This document shows positions 9,533 to 18,385 of a stretch of DNA of 61,283 nt, in pieces. Source of the stretch: Planctomycetota bacterium (lineage in GTDB: Bacteria > Planctomycetota > Planctomycetia > Pirellulales > Pirellulaceae); assembly GCA_017303505.1 (NCBI GenBank), contig JAFLCP010000029.1, positions 1 through 61,283 of the forward strand, read 5' to 3'. The translations under genes were made by a program, and so were the position numbers. Position 1 is the first letter of the stretch. Every line of letters starts with the position of its first letter. The notes below the pieces were generated by a model, which ran no database searches, had not been told where the DNA came from, and saw only the letters and a list, made by a program, of their open reading frames with translations.

Positions 9533-10009
9533 ATGAAGTTTTCTGATTTCGTTAGCGTTAAAGCGATTCGCACCTCATTAGCCGCGAAAGACAAGCCGAG
9601 TGCTATCTCGGAGTTGGTCGATTCGTTGGCTGAAGCGGGTGAGATTCAAGCCTCGGACCGAGATGACATTATCAAAGCGTTACTCAAACGCGAAGAATTA
9701 GGCAGTACGTCGATTGGTCGCGGCATCGCGGTTCCGCATACCAAGCATCCCAGTGTGGATCGCTTGGTCGGTACTGTCGGCGTGAGTCCAGCGGGCGTAG
9801 ATTTTGATAGTTTGGATGGCGACAAAGTCCAATTGTTTTTCTTGTTGGTTTCGCCACCCGAACGTCCAGGGGATCATTTACGGGCCCTGGAAAACATTTC
9901 ACGACAATTGCGTGACGACACCTTTTGTCGGTATCTGAAGCAAGCCAAATCGGCAGAAGAGATTCTTCAGCTATTGGTGGATGCGGACAACAGCCATTTT
10001 GGAAGTTGA
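9533..10009 (+). CDS. ptsN: PTS EIIA(Ntr)/fructose-type domain protein
   Basis: 158 residues, one PTS EIIA-2 domain. The phospho-acceptor is His69 in 'GRGIAVPHTKHPSV', and 'VQLFFLLVSPPERPGDHLRALENISRQL' matches the family core. No EIIB, EIIC or sugar permease is nearby, so a regulatory (nitrogen-PTS-like) role fed by the HPr and enzyme I genes downstream is more likely than sugar uptake. It is probably co-transcribed with hpf. Confidence 0.92.
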   Translation: MKFSDFVSVKAIRTSLAAKDKPSAISELVDSLAEAGEIQASDRDDIIKALLKREELGSTSIGRGIAVPHTKHPSVDRLVGTVGVSPAGVDFDSLDGDKVQLFFLLVSPPERPGDHLRALENISRQLRDDTFCRYLKQAKSAEEILQLLVDADNSHFGS

Positions 10010-10318
10010 ACGCCAGCCAGGGTTCATATCGTGCCTTGTAGATACCCAGTTTTTAGAGACCCAGTTTTTTAGATATCCCGTCCTGAAGAGGACCTTTGTT
10101 AGTACTGCTTAGGTTTGAATTTTTGGTGATGAATTTGTTGAGCGTCAAGAACGATCGTTCGTTCAGCATCCAAGCGTTGCGAAACAAAGTTCATCCATAT
10201 CAGTTCAGCTTTGAACAACAAGCGGTAAAGATTTAGGTCCGAATAAAGGTAGGCGTTTGGAAAAGCCAGACCCTGCAAAACTCAGCGATTGGGAATTGGG
10301 TGAAGTGATTGCGGTGAA
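10010..10318 (+). other. Intergenic region with short repeats between EIIA and HPr genes
   Basis: 309 bases without a credible gene. It holds two near-identical units of the form GA(T/G)ACCCAGTTTTT(T)AGA at about 10041-10057 and 10056-10073, followed at once by a small hairpin (GTCCT at 10080-10084, AGGAC at 10089-10093) and CTTTGTT. The hairpin could be a weak terminator or processing site after hpf-EIIA. The remainder shows nothing I recognise. Confidence 0.45.
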
Positions 10319-10624
10319 ATGATGTCGGAATCTATCTCAGAAAGAATCGTGACGGTTCGCAACAGCCAAGGGCTGCATATGCGACCTGCCGATTTGCTGG
10401 TGAAAGCAGCGATGAAGTTTCGTTGCCGAATTGAATTAGAAAAAGATGGTCAGATTGTCGATGCCCGCAGCATACTGGGTTTGCTCACACTCGGTGCACA
10501 AGCCGGTACGAGTCTCAATCTTAAGGCCATCGGAGACGACGCCCCAGCGGCGATTCAGGCTCTCGGTGACTTGTTCGATAATTGCTTTTATGAAACGGAC
10601 GGTCAAGCCGAAGCCGCCATTTAG
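10319..10624 (+). CDS. ptsH: Phosphocarrier protein HPr
   Basis: 101 residues. The enzyme I phosphorylation site is His20 in 'NSQGLHMRPADLL', and the regulatory serine position is conserved as Ser51 in 'DARSILGLLTLGA', which fits an HPr kinase substrate although no hprK is in the window. It carries a short extra N-terminus compared with typical 85-90 residue HPr. Located 36 bases upstream of enzyme I, with which it should form the phosphotransfer pair. Confidence 0.93.
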   Translation: MMSESISERIVTVRNSQGLHMRPADLLVKAAMKFRCRIELEKDGQIVDARSILGLLTLGAQAGTSLNLKAIGDDAPAAIQALGDLFDNCFYETDGQAEAAI

Positions 10625-10660
10625 GAAAACAACTTGGCGTTGAAAGAATGATGGAGCGGC

Positions 10661-12409
10661 ATGCAGGAATTTCAGGGTTTTCCAGTTTCGCCGGGCGTTT
10701 CAATCGCCCAAGCGCTACTTTTGGACCGCGAAGGTTATCAGATTACCCGATCGCGGGTTACGACGGCTGAACGTTCATCCGAAGCGGAACGTTTAGATAG
10801 GGCCTTCGTCTCTGCATCGGAACAAATCGCCAAACGAACCGAACAAGCGTCCGAAAAACAGTTGGGCGATATCCAAGGTATCTTTTCGGCCCAGCAACAA
10901 TTGCTGCTCGACCCCCGACTGCGCGAAGAAATGCGGCAACTCATTTTGCGGCGTTCCTTCAGTGCTCAATTGGCCGTCAGCCAAGTTCTCAACGGTTACG
11001 CTCAAGCTTTTCGTCGCATGGGTGGAACGTTTTTGTCGGAACGAGTGGGTGACATTCGCGACATCGAACGAGCCTTGCTGGAACAACTTGGCGGTGCTCC
11101 TACGACTAGCCTGTCAAATCTTCAATCGCCCGTAATCCTTTTCAGCCACGATTTAACGCCGAGCGAAACGGCCAACCTCGACAAGAAGTTTGTCCTCGGT
11201 TTTTGTACGGAAGCGGGCGGGCCGGGAGGCCACACTGCAATTGTCGCCCGCGGCATGGAAATTCCCGCTGTGGTGGGTGTCGGTAGCTTTGCACAACAAA
11301 TCCGCGGTGGAATGGAAGTCATCCTCGATGGCTATCGCGGGCGTGTTATTCTCGAGCCCGATGCGCAAACCAAAGAAAACTATTTGCGGCGCAGCCGCGA
11401 TCGCCAAAGCTTTGCCGTCAGCTTGGATGCTCTGCGAGATTTGCCCGCCATCACGGTCGATCAAACGCATGTCGAGCTTTTGGCAAATATCGAATTCCCC
11501 TCTGAGGTCAGTGCGGCACTCTCACGTGGGGCGGAAGGGATTGGACTGTATCGAACCGAGTTCTTGTACCTGGGACGCAAAGAAGACCCATCCGAAGAAC
11601 AGCAATACCAAGCGTATTGTGAGGTTTTAAAAGCTGTCAACAACGGACAAGTAATCATCAGAACACTGGACCTGGGTGCAGATAAACTTTCGACAAGGCA
11701 TTCCGTCGAATCTGAGGCAAATCCTTTCCTGGGACTGCGAAGTATCCGTTATTGTTTGCGCAATCCCTCCCTTTTCCGAATTCAACTGCGAGCGATGCTG
11801 CGGGCCAGCCTCGAAGGGGACCTGCGTATCATGTTTCCGATGATCGCAACCCTAAATGAATTGCGTTCTGCTCGACTTCTTGTGCGTTCTGTGATGGACG
11901 ATTTACGCGAGGAAGGTTACGCTGTCCGTCACGATGTAAAAATCGGCATGATGGTAGAGGTCCCGGCAGCCGTGATGATGCTTGACCACTTTGTTCGCGA
12001 AGTGGACTTCATCAGTATCGGAACCAACGACTTGACCCAGTACACATTGGCAGTGGATCGCGGTAACGAAGCGGTTGCCGATTTGTACCAGGCGGTAGAC
12101 CCCTCGGTCTTGCGATTGATCAGCCAATCGGTCAAAGTAGCAGACCAAGCTGGAATCGCTACCAGTGTGTGTGGAGAAATGAGTAGTCATCCGGCGTACG
12201 CACTCCTACTTATAGGCTTGGGCGTACGCACATTGAGCTCTCCCCCCAGTGCATTGCCGCAATTGAAAAAGGCAATTCGCTCGGTAAGCTTGTCTCAATG
12301 CCAAGCGATTGCGGAACGTGCTCTCCGTTTGGAAACCGCTCATCAGGTCCACACCGCCGTGCACGATTCCTTCGCTGCGTTACTTCCCGATATGGTGCAA
12401 CAGATTTAA
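10661..12409 (+). CDS. ptsI: PTS enzyme I (phosphoenolpyruvate-protein phosphotransferase)
   Basis: 582 residues, the usual length. Domain order is canonical: an N-terminal helical HPr-binding region, the swivelling phosphohistidine domain with His191 in 'GGPGGHTAIVARG', and the C-terminal PEP-binding barrel with 'GLYRTEFLY', 'IGTNDLTQYTLAVDRGN' and the active-site cysteine in 'TSVCGEMSSHP'. It transfers phosphate from PEP to HPr in the cytoplasm. GGAG precedes the ATG. With HPr and the EIIA protein upstream it forms a complete soluble relay; no membrane permease is present here. Confidence 0.95.
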   Translation: MQEFQGFPVSPGVSIAQALLLDREGYQITRSRVTTAERSSEAERLDRAFVSASEQIAKRTEQASEKQLGDIQGIFSAQQQLLLDPRLREEMRQLILRRSFSAQLAVSQVLNGYAQAFRRMGGTFLSERVGDIRDIERALLEQLGGAPTTSLSNLQSPVILFSHDLTPSETANLDKKFVLGFCTEAGGPGGHTAIVARGMEIPAVVGVGSFAQQIRGGMEVILDGYRGRVILEPDAQTKENYLRRSRDRQSFAVSLDALRDLPAITVDQTHVELLANIEFPSEVSAALSRGAEGIGLYRTEFLYLGRKEDPSEEQQYQAYCEVLKAVNNGQVIIRTLDLGADKLSTRHSVESEANPFLGLRSIRYCLRNPSLFRIQLRAMLRASLEGDLRIMFPMIATLNELRSARLLVRSVMDDLREEGYAVRHDVKIGMMVEVPAAVMMLDHFVREVDFISIGTNDLTQYTLAVDRGNEAVADLYQAVDPSVLRLISQSVKVADQAGIATSVCGEMSSHPAYALLLIGLGVRTLSSPPSALPQLKKAIRSVSLSQCQAIAERALRLETAHQVHTAVHDSFAALLPDMVQQI

Positions 12410-12416
12410 CTTCCCA

Positions 12417-13133
12417 ATGGCCAACACCCGTATTCGAATCAGGTTCACGAAAACCGGCGATTTGCGTTGGATCGGCCATATGGATCTGGCACGTCTGTGG
12501 GAACGTTTGGTGCGGCGAGCCGGTCTGGCGATTGCTTTGACCGAAGGATTTCATCCCAAACCCAAGATCAGTTTCCCCTCTGCTTTGGCCTTAGGAATCG
12601 AAGGCCTCGATGAAGCAGTTGAGCTAGAACTGACGGATGCAATCGACTTGAAAAACCTGGCGGAACAATTGCAACAGCAGTTGCTGCCAGGATTACAGAT
12701 CGTCAATCTTGAGTTATTAACTCCGGAAACGTCACGGCAACAATTGCGTGCCAGCACGTTTGAAATTGAGATCCCTGATCATGATCTGGCTGCCTTACAA
12801 GAGCGTCTTGATGCTTTCTTGGCAGCACCTACATGGACGGTGGTTCGAGAAAACCGCACCTTAAGTGTGGCGATTGGCGACCCCGACTTTGAAGTCCGTT
12901 TAATTGGTACAGTGCTTCGTTTCACGCTTCCAAATTCTGGTGGAGCCTCTTTCCGCCCAGGGGAATTGCTACAAGCTCTTTCTTTAGAGCACCTTCAAGA
13001 GCAAGGCGTTATTTTGCGTCGAACCCGGGTCCATTTGGGGAAATCTGCAGATCCCAATCCCTCCATCAGCGAACAAAATGAAACGGCAGCACCTTCTCAT
13101 CTAACATCCTCCGTCATGACCGACGGAGACTAA
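12417..13133 (+). CDS. DUF2344 / TIGR03936 radical SAM-linked protein
   Basis: 238 residues from the ATG at 12417, seven bases after enzyme I; the longer frame from 12309 overlaps ptsI and lacks homology there. It opens with 'RIRFTKTGDLRWIGHMDL' and 'ALTEGFHPKPKISFPSALALGIEG', which are the family signatures. In other bacteria this protein is fused to or encoded beside a B12-binding radical SAM protein and just before RNase E/G. Here the RNase E/G neighbour is present 15 bases downstream, but the radical SAM partner is absent from the operon. Exact function is unknown; a link to tRNA or RNA modification is commonly suspected. Confidence 0.85.
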   Translation: MANTRIRIRFTKTGDLRWIGHMDLARLWERLVRRAGLAIALTEGFHPKPKISFPSALALGIEGLDEAVELELTDAIDLKNLAEQLQQQLLPGLQIVNLELLTPETSRQQLRASTFEIEIPDHDLAALQERLDAFLAAPTWTVVRENRTLSVAIGDPDFEVRLIGTVLRFTLPNSGGASFRPGELLQALSLEHLQEQGVILRRTRVHLGKSADPNPSISEQNETAAPSHLTSSVMTDGD

Positions 13134-13148
13134 AGGAATTGAAACACG

Positions 13149-14768
13149 ATGAAAAAGGAAATGCTCGTCAATGTGTCCCAACCCGAGGAATGCCGAATCG
13201 CAATTCTCGAAGATGGTCAACTTGAAGAACTATATACAGAACGCGCCAGCCAAAATAATTGGGTCGGCAATATATACCGTGGACGAATCGTTAACCTAGA
13301 ACCTAGCATCCAAGCCGCGTTCGTCGACTTCGGTGTTGGCCGAAATGGTTTCCTTCACATCAGCGATGTTGAAGCTCAATATTTTCGCCAAGCAGGTTAC
13401 GATCCAGCTGAAATCGCCACGGGCAACATGCCCGATGTGGACGATGGTTCGGACGACGATCAACGCAAGAAGGGACGTCAACAACGAGGCGGACGTCCGC
13501 GCTTCAAGCCTCCCATCCAGGAGATTTTCAAACGAGGCGACGAAGTTTTGGTGCAAGTCATCAAGGAAGGGATCGGCAGCAAAGGCCCGACACTTTCGAC
13601 TTACATCAGTATCCCCGGTCGCTATCTAGTCCTGATGCCCGCCTTGGGACGCGTTGGTGTGTCACGCAAAATCGAAGATGAACATCAACGCAAACAACTG
13701 CGTCAAATCATGCTCGACTTGCATCCACCAGAGGGCCTTGGTTTCATCGTCCGAACTGCCGGTCAAGATCGTACTCGCAAAGATCTTGCCCGCGATATGG
13801 CGTACCTTCTCCGACTCTGGAAAGTGATCGTCAAACGGCTCGGCAAAACCAACGGACCAGGGAGCATCTACGAAGAAAGCGACATGATCATTCGCACGAT
13901 CCGCGATATCTTCAGCGAAGACATCGATACGTTGATCGTCGATCAAGTCGATTCGTTCAACCGAGCGAAAGAGTTCTTGCAACTTGTGATGCCAAAGTAT
14001 GTCAATCGCATTCAGTTGTATGAAGGAAAAGAGCCACTCTTCTACAAGTACAACTTGGAAAACGAAATCAATCGCATCCATCGTCGCAAAGTTCCGCTCA
14101 AGGGTGGCGGTTCTATTGTGATCGATTCGACGGAAGCCTTGGTGGCAATTGACGTCAACAGCGGCAACTTCCGAACGGATGATTCCGCAGAAGAAAACGC
14201 GTTTCAGTTGAACCTCTCGGCTGCGAAAGAAATTGCTCGCCAATTGCGATTGCGCGATCTGGGCGGGGTCATCGTCAATGACTTCATCGATATGCGCAAA
14301 GATTCACACCGACGTAAAGTCGAGCGCGTCCTGAAAGAATCGCTGCGGCGCGATCGAGCTCGCACCAAAATATTGCGGACCAGCCCTTTCGGTTTGATCG
14401 AAATGACTCGTCAACGTATCCGCCCCAGCCTCAAACGCTCGGTTTACGATGATTGCCCATGCTGCCAAGGGCGAGCTGTTGTAAAGACAGCAGAAAGCAT
14501 GGCGATTGAAGTCGTTCGCATGATGGTCATGGCGGCCCAATCGCCCAAGGCCAGCCGTATTACGGTTCGAGTGCAAGACAAAGTGGCCGCCTATTTGAAC
14601 AATAAGAAACGCCGCGAAATCATGCATTTGGAAGAGGCTTGCCGAGTTACCGTGCAAATTCTTGGTAGCGAAGCTCTTTACCCAGAGCACATCGAGATCG
14701 ATTGCCGTGATGCCGATGGCAATGAAATTGCGCTTCGCTTCATGGATGAACCTACCAGCGGCAAGTAA
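13149..14768 (+). CDS. rng: Ribonuclease E/G family endoribonuclease
   Basis: 539 residues. An S1-type RNA-binding region starts at about residue 35 ('GNIYRGRIVNLEPSIQAAFV') and is split by an acidic then basic insertion at about 90-120 ('DDGSDDDQRKKGRQQ'). The catalytic core has the magnesium ligands D335 in 'VAIDVNSGNF' and D378 in 'VNDFIDMR'. The zinc-link motif is 'CPCCQG' (C436, C438/C439). It is longer than RNase G mainly through the insertion and lacks the long degradosome tail of E. coli RNase E, so it is called rng-like. It processes rRNA and turns over mRNA in the cytoplasm. Confidence 0.93.
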   Translation: MKKEMLVNVSQPEECRIAILEDGQLEELYTERASQNNWVGNIYRGRIVNLEPSIQAAFVDFGVGRNGFLHISDVEAQYFRQAGYDPAEIATGNMPDVDDGSDDDQRKKGRQQRGGRPRFKPPIQEIFKRGDEVLVQVIKEGIGSKGPTLSTYISIPGRYLVLMPALGRVGVSRKIEDEHQRKQLRQIMLDLHPPEGLGFIVRTAGQDRTRKDLARDMAYLLRLWKVIVKRLGKTNGPGSIYEESDMIIRTIRDIFSEDIDTLIVDQVDSFNRAKEFLQLVMPKYVNRIQLYEGKEPLFYKYNLENEINRIHRRKVPLKGGGSIVIDSTEALVAIDVNSGNFRTDDSAEENAFQLNLSAAKEIARQLRLRDLGGVIVNDFIDMRKDSHRRKVERVLKESLRRDRARTKILRTSPFGLIEMTRQRIRPSLKRSVYDDCPCCQGRAVVKTAESMAIEVVRMMVMAAQSPKASRITVRVQDKVAAYLNNKKRREIMHLEEACRVTVQILGSEALYPEHIEIDCRDADGNEIALRFMDEPTSGK

Positions 14769-14797
14769 AAACGGCCGCGACTAGAAAGACGTTGCAC

Positions 14798-15808
14798 ATG
14801 AATCGAATCCTCGTCACTGGCGCTGCTGGTTTCATCGGTTTTCATTACGCACTCCGTTTGCTCCGCGAGGGGCAAGCGGTTACCGGACTGGATAACCTAA
14901 ACGATTACTATTCCGTGCAACTCAAACAAGATCGGCTGAAACTTCTCTTGGAGTTTCCCCAATTCCGATTTGAGAAGTTGGATCTAGCGAATACGTCTTC
15001 GATGACTCGCTTGTTCGATTCGGAATCCTACGATCGAGTTATTCATCTAGCTGCACAGGCGGGGGTTCGTTATTCCATTACGAATCCTCGCGCCTATGTT
15101 GATAGTAATCTCGTAGGCTTCATCAATGTGCTTGAAGGGTGCCGTCATCAAAAAACGCCGCATTTAGTCTATGCTTCGTCGAGCAGCGTTTATGGTTCCA
15201 ATAAAAAGCAACCTTTCGCAACCACCGATTCGGTAGACCATCCCATCAGCTTATACGCGGCTACCAAAAAAGCGAATGAATTGATGGCTCATACCTATAG
15301 CCATCTCTATGAATTGCCAACGACAGGTTTACGCTTCTTCACGGTCTATGGACCATGGGGACGTCCAGACATGGCTCTATTCAAATTCACCGATGCCATC
15401 CTTAAAGGCCGGGCAATTGATGTTTACAACTACGGTCAACTCAAACGAGACTTTACGTATATTGATGACATCGTCGAATCGATGAAACGCATCTCTGAAG
15501 TTATTCCAACAATCTCCGCTAAAGACAAACTTGGTGATTGGACACCAAACGTTAGCGATGCTCCGTATCGAGTCTACAACATTGGGAACCACGCTCCCGT
15601 AGAACTCAACTATTTTATCGAATGCATCGAAAAGGCTCTCGGCAAGAAAGCGGAACGCAATTTGTTGCCCATGCAACCAGGAGATGTCGAAGCAACTTAT
15701 GCGGATGTCGCCGATCTTGAAGCTGCAACAGGATTCAAACCGCAGACGAGTATTGAAGAAGGAATTCGGCGATTCACAGAGTGGTATCGGGAATATCATC
15801 GATCATGA
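14798..15808 (+). CDS. NAD-dependent epimerase, UDP-glucuronate 4-epimerase type
   Basis: 336 residues from the ATG at 14798 (a TTG two codons earlier is less likely). An extended short-chain dehydrogenase fold: the NAD-binding 'VTGAAGFIGFHYALRLL', the sugar-nucleotide region 'GLDNLNDYYSVQLK', catalytic Ser in 'YASSSSVYGS' and the Y-x3-K pair in 'LYAATKKANE'. The 'DNLNDYY' and 'TVYGPWGRPDMALFKFT' stretches match bacterial UDP-glucuronate 4-epimerases, which supply UDP-galacturonate for surface polysaccharide. The stop overlaps the next start by four bases (ATGA), so translation of the two is probably coupled. Confidence 0.9.
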   Translation: MNRILVTGAAGFIGFHYALRLLREGQAVTGLDNLNDYYSVQLKQDRLKLLLEFPQFRFEKLDLANTSSMTRLFDSESYDRVIHLAAQAGVRYSITNPRAYVDSNLVGFINVLEGCRHQKTPHLVYASSSSVYGSNKKQPFATTDSVDHPISLYAATKKANELMAHTYSHLYELPTTGLRFFTVYGPWGRPDMALFKFTDAILKGRAIDVYNYGQLKRDFTYIDDIVESMKRISEVIPTISAKDKLGDWTPNVSDAPYRVYNIGNHAPVELNYFIECIEKALGKKAERNLLPMQPGDVEATYADVADLEAATGFKPQTSIEEGIRRFTEWYREYHRS

Positions 15809-16866
15809 TGCTGCAAATCTCCGCTCGACAAACAAATACCCAATCAGTGCTTTCCATCGTATTTGCATCCATTTTGCTAAGCTGCTCAGGCTGCCTGGCT
15901 AAACCTGAAAATGAAGTTGTCGTTTATGCCGCGTTGGACCGCGACTTTTCACAGCCCATTCTGCAGAGTTTCGAAAGAACCACGGAGAAGACAAAAGTCT
16001 CTTCAGTTTTCGATGTCGAAGCGAGCAAGACAGTTGGCTTAGTGAAACGACTTGAAGCGGAAAAAGAGCGACCTCGATGTGACGTGTTTTGGAACAACGA
16101 ACTTTTGCATACGATTCGCTTGAGTAAGTTGGGTTTACTCGAATCGCGGCGGTGGAATATCCCATCCAATTGGCCTGCCTCACTGAAAGCGAAGGACGGC
16201 ACTTGGGTTGCGGTCGCCGCTCGAGCCCGCGTACTTTTGATCAACAAGGACCTGATTCCTGATCCCGCCAACTATCCGAAGAGCGTTTTGGAATTGTCGG
16301 ACCCAAAATGGAAGAATGCGGCCGGTGTAGCTCTTCCGTTATTTGGTACAACGGCCACGCACTTCACCATTCTGCATCACAAACTTGGCAGCGAAAAATC
16401 CGAATCATGGTTCCGCGAAGTAGCTCAAAATGCCACCGTATTGGCAGGTAATAAGCAAGTTGCATTGGCGGTTTCTGCTGGCCAATTGCAATGGGGCCTT
16501 ACCGATACCGATGATGCGATGATCGAAATCGATCGCGGCGCCCCGGTTGTCATGATTTTTCCCGATCAAGCCTCGGCAGAAATGGGGACGTTGCTATTGC
16601 CAACCAGTGTCGCCGTGGTGCGCAACGCGCCGCATCCGATCGCCGCAGGCAAACTGGCTGACCATTTAGTTTCTGAAGATGTGGAAGGTCGGTTGGCAAT
16701 TGCCGATAGCGCTCAAATCCCACTCCGTCCTGACTCCAAAGCTCAAAGTCGTCTTCCAATCCCGACTACAGTTCGCTGGGCCGACGTGGACTATGTCGCC
16801 GCTAGCGACAGTTGGGAAGAGATGCAGACCAAACTTCAATCGATATTTACGGGCAACGCTCCGTGA
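15805..16866 (+). CDS. Extracellular solute-binding lipoprotein, Fe(III)-type fold
   Basis: 353 residues. The N-terminus is a lipoprotein-like signal ('VFASILLSCSGCLAK', lipobox candidate LLSC). The mature protein follows the periplasmic type 2 binding fold: 'EVVVYAALDRDFSQPILQSFE', 'CDVFWNNELLHTIRL', 'ALPLFGTTATHFTILHHKLG' and 'GQLQWGLTDTDDAMIEIDRG'. This layout is typical of FutA/FbpA-like iron(III) carriers. No ABC permease or ATPase is nearby, so the partner transporter must lie elsewhere or the protein has another sensing role. Its start overlaps the epimerase stop, an odd pairing. Confidence 0.82.
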   Translation: MMLQISARQTNTQSVLSIVFASILLSCSGCLAKPENEVVVYAALDRDFSQPILQSFERTTEKTKVSSVFDVEASKTVGLVKRLEAEKERPRCDVFWNNELLHTIRLSKLGLLESRRWNIPSNWPASLKAKDGTWVAVAARARVLLINKDLIPDPANYPKSVLELSDPKWKNAAGVALPLFGTTATHFTILHHKLGSEKSESWFREVAQNATVLAGNKQVALAVSAGQLQWGLTDTDDAMIEIDRGAPVVMIFPDQASAEMGTLLLPTSVAVVRNAPHPIAAGKLADHLVSEDVEGRLAIADSAQIPLRPDSKAQSRLPIPTTVRWADVDYVAASDSWEEMQTKLQSIFTGNAP

Positions 16867-16908
16867 TTTTCCCCTCCATGTTTAGCTGCCTTATTTGAGG
16901 TCTTCGTC

Positions 16909-18027
16909 ATGCCAAAACCACATTCCGGAAAAGTCAAAATTGGAATTATCGGGGCAGGCGCTGTCAGCGATTATCACCATGTACCTGGTATTCGCTTGGA
17001 CGAGCGTTGTTGCCTGACGGCGGTATGTGATGCGAGTGCCGACCTCGTAGCCAAACGAAAAGGTGAATGGAATGTGAGCCTGGCGACCACCAATTATTTG
17101 GAAGTTTGCCAAAGCCCAGATGTCGATGCGGTGATCATTGCCACTCCAAACGATACGCACAAAGATATCGCCGTTGCCGCCGCAAAGGCGGGCAAACACA
17201 TCATGTGTGAGAAACCATTGGGACTCAATGCAACGGAAGTTGCCGAGATGTACCACTCAGCACGCGATAACGATGTGGTCCACATGACGGCCTTCACTTA
17301 TCGTTTCGCACCTGCCATGCGTTACATTGCACATCTTGTCCACTCCGGTAAACTCGGCCAAATTCGACATTTTCGCAGCCAACGATTTTTGGACTGGCCA
17401 GAAACCTCATGGGGCTGGCGTCAATGGAAGGCGCGGGCTGGGGCAGGGGACTTGTTCGACATGACAATCCACCGCTTGGACCTGGGCGTCTTTCTAGTTG
17501 GACCTCTTAAAAAACTGACGGGAGCCATCGCTCGATTCGCTCCACGCGATAAGACTGCCGATGGTAAGCCGTGCGCACCGAGCGATGTCGATGATTGGTC
17601 CAGCCTGATCGGCATCTTCGAAAATGGAGCCACAGGTGTGTGGGAAGGCACTACATTGGCCAAAGGCTACAAACGCAAAGGCTTTGGTCACGAATGGGCC
17701 GAAATCAATGGGTCGGAAGGATCGGTCGTTTATCAATTGCATACGCCTAATACGATTCTGATCGGCAACAACGAAGTCGACTTACACGAAGAGAAGGTGC
17801 CAGAGGAGTTTTTGAAACCAACTGGCAGCCCACGGTCAACGACACAAGGCGAGCCCGCTACACTCTTCCGTTATGATTTGATGTGGGAGTTTGTATCCGC
17901 TATTTGTGAAGGTCGCCAAGCGAGCCCGAGTTTCCATGACGGGCTGGTGGCACAGGTCATCGCCGACTCCGTCTTGGCATCATTCGAAAAAGAAAATTGG
18001 TTGCCGATCCCTACGGTCAACAAATAA
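16909..18027 (+). CDS. Gfo/Idh/MocA family oxidoreductase
   Basis: 372 residues. The N-terminal Rossmann domain has 'KIGIIGAGAVSDYHH', then 'DVDAVIIATPNDTHKDIAVAA' and the signature 'AGKHIMCEKPLGLNATE' whose lysine is in the active site. The C-terminal alpha/beta domain includes 'AGDLFDMTIHRLDLGVFLVG', with a DxxxHxxD-like arrangement. It probably oxidises a sugar or inositol derivative with NAD(P). It starts 42 bases after the binding-protein gene and may share its transcript. Substrate cannot be read from the sequence. Confidence 0.92.
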   Translation: MPKPHSGKVKIGIIGAGAVSDYHHVPGIRLDERCCLTAVCDASADLVAKRKGEWNVSLATTNYLEVCQSPDVDAVIIATPNDTHKDIAVAAAKAGKHIMCEKPLGLNATEVAEMYHSARDNDVVHMTAFTYRFAPAMRYIAHLVHSGKLGQIRHFRSQRFLDWPETSWGWRQWKARAGAGDLFDMTIHRLDLGVFLVGPLKKLTGAIARFAPRDKTADGKPCAPSDVDDWSSLIGIFENGATGVWEGTTLAKGYKRKGFGHEWAEINGSEGSVVYQLHTPNTILIGNNEVDLHEEKVPEEFLKPTGSPRSTTQGEPATLFRYDLMWEFVSAICEGRQASPSFHDGLVAQVIADSVLASFEKENWLPIPTVNK

Positions 18028-18385
18028 CGAATATCTGAAATAGTCGTTGCAAGAGACCCCAGACCACTCTGGCGGGTAGGGCAAGAGATACGCACAGTAT
18101 CGATTATAGGGGTGCAACGGTTGTGATACTCGATACGAGGGCTTAGCAAGAGGGGCGTATCGCCATTTTTGCTAAGTCCCACGTCACAACTTGAGGGAGA
18201 CTTTTCATTTTGCGCGAATCCACTCGCTTAGCAGATTAACATCGGGCTATCTAAATTCAGCCCACTTTTTGCTTTTTTGTCCTGTTGTACCGGTAGGGCG
18301 TGCTAGGTTTTCTTGTAGCGCGATTGGCGAAACTTTGCCGTCGCCAGAGCAACCCCGAAAACAGTCCCTTTCTGAGTGAAGCGAC
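18028..18385. other. Intergenic region with an imperfect hairpin
   Basis: 358 bases between the oxidoreductase and HD-GYP genes. CTTAGCAA at 18142-18149 pairs perfectly with TTGCTAAG at 18169-18176, and between them GGCG and CGCC (about 18154-18164) can form an inner stem. There is no T-run after it, so it is not a standard terminator. The rest has no recognisable gene or repeat; promoters for the HD-GYP gene are expected here. Confidence 0.4.
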
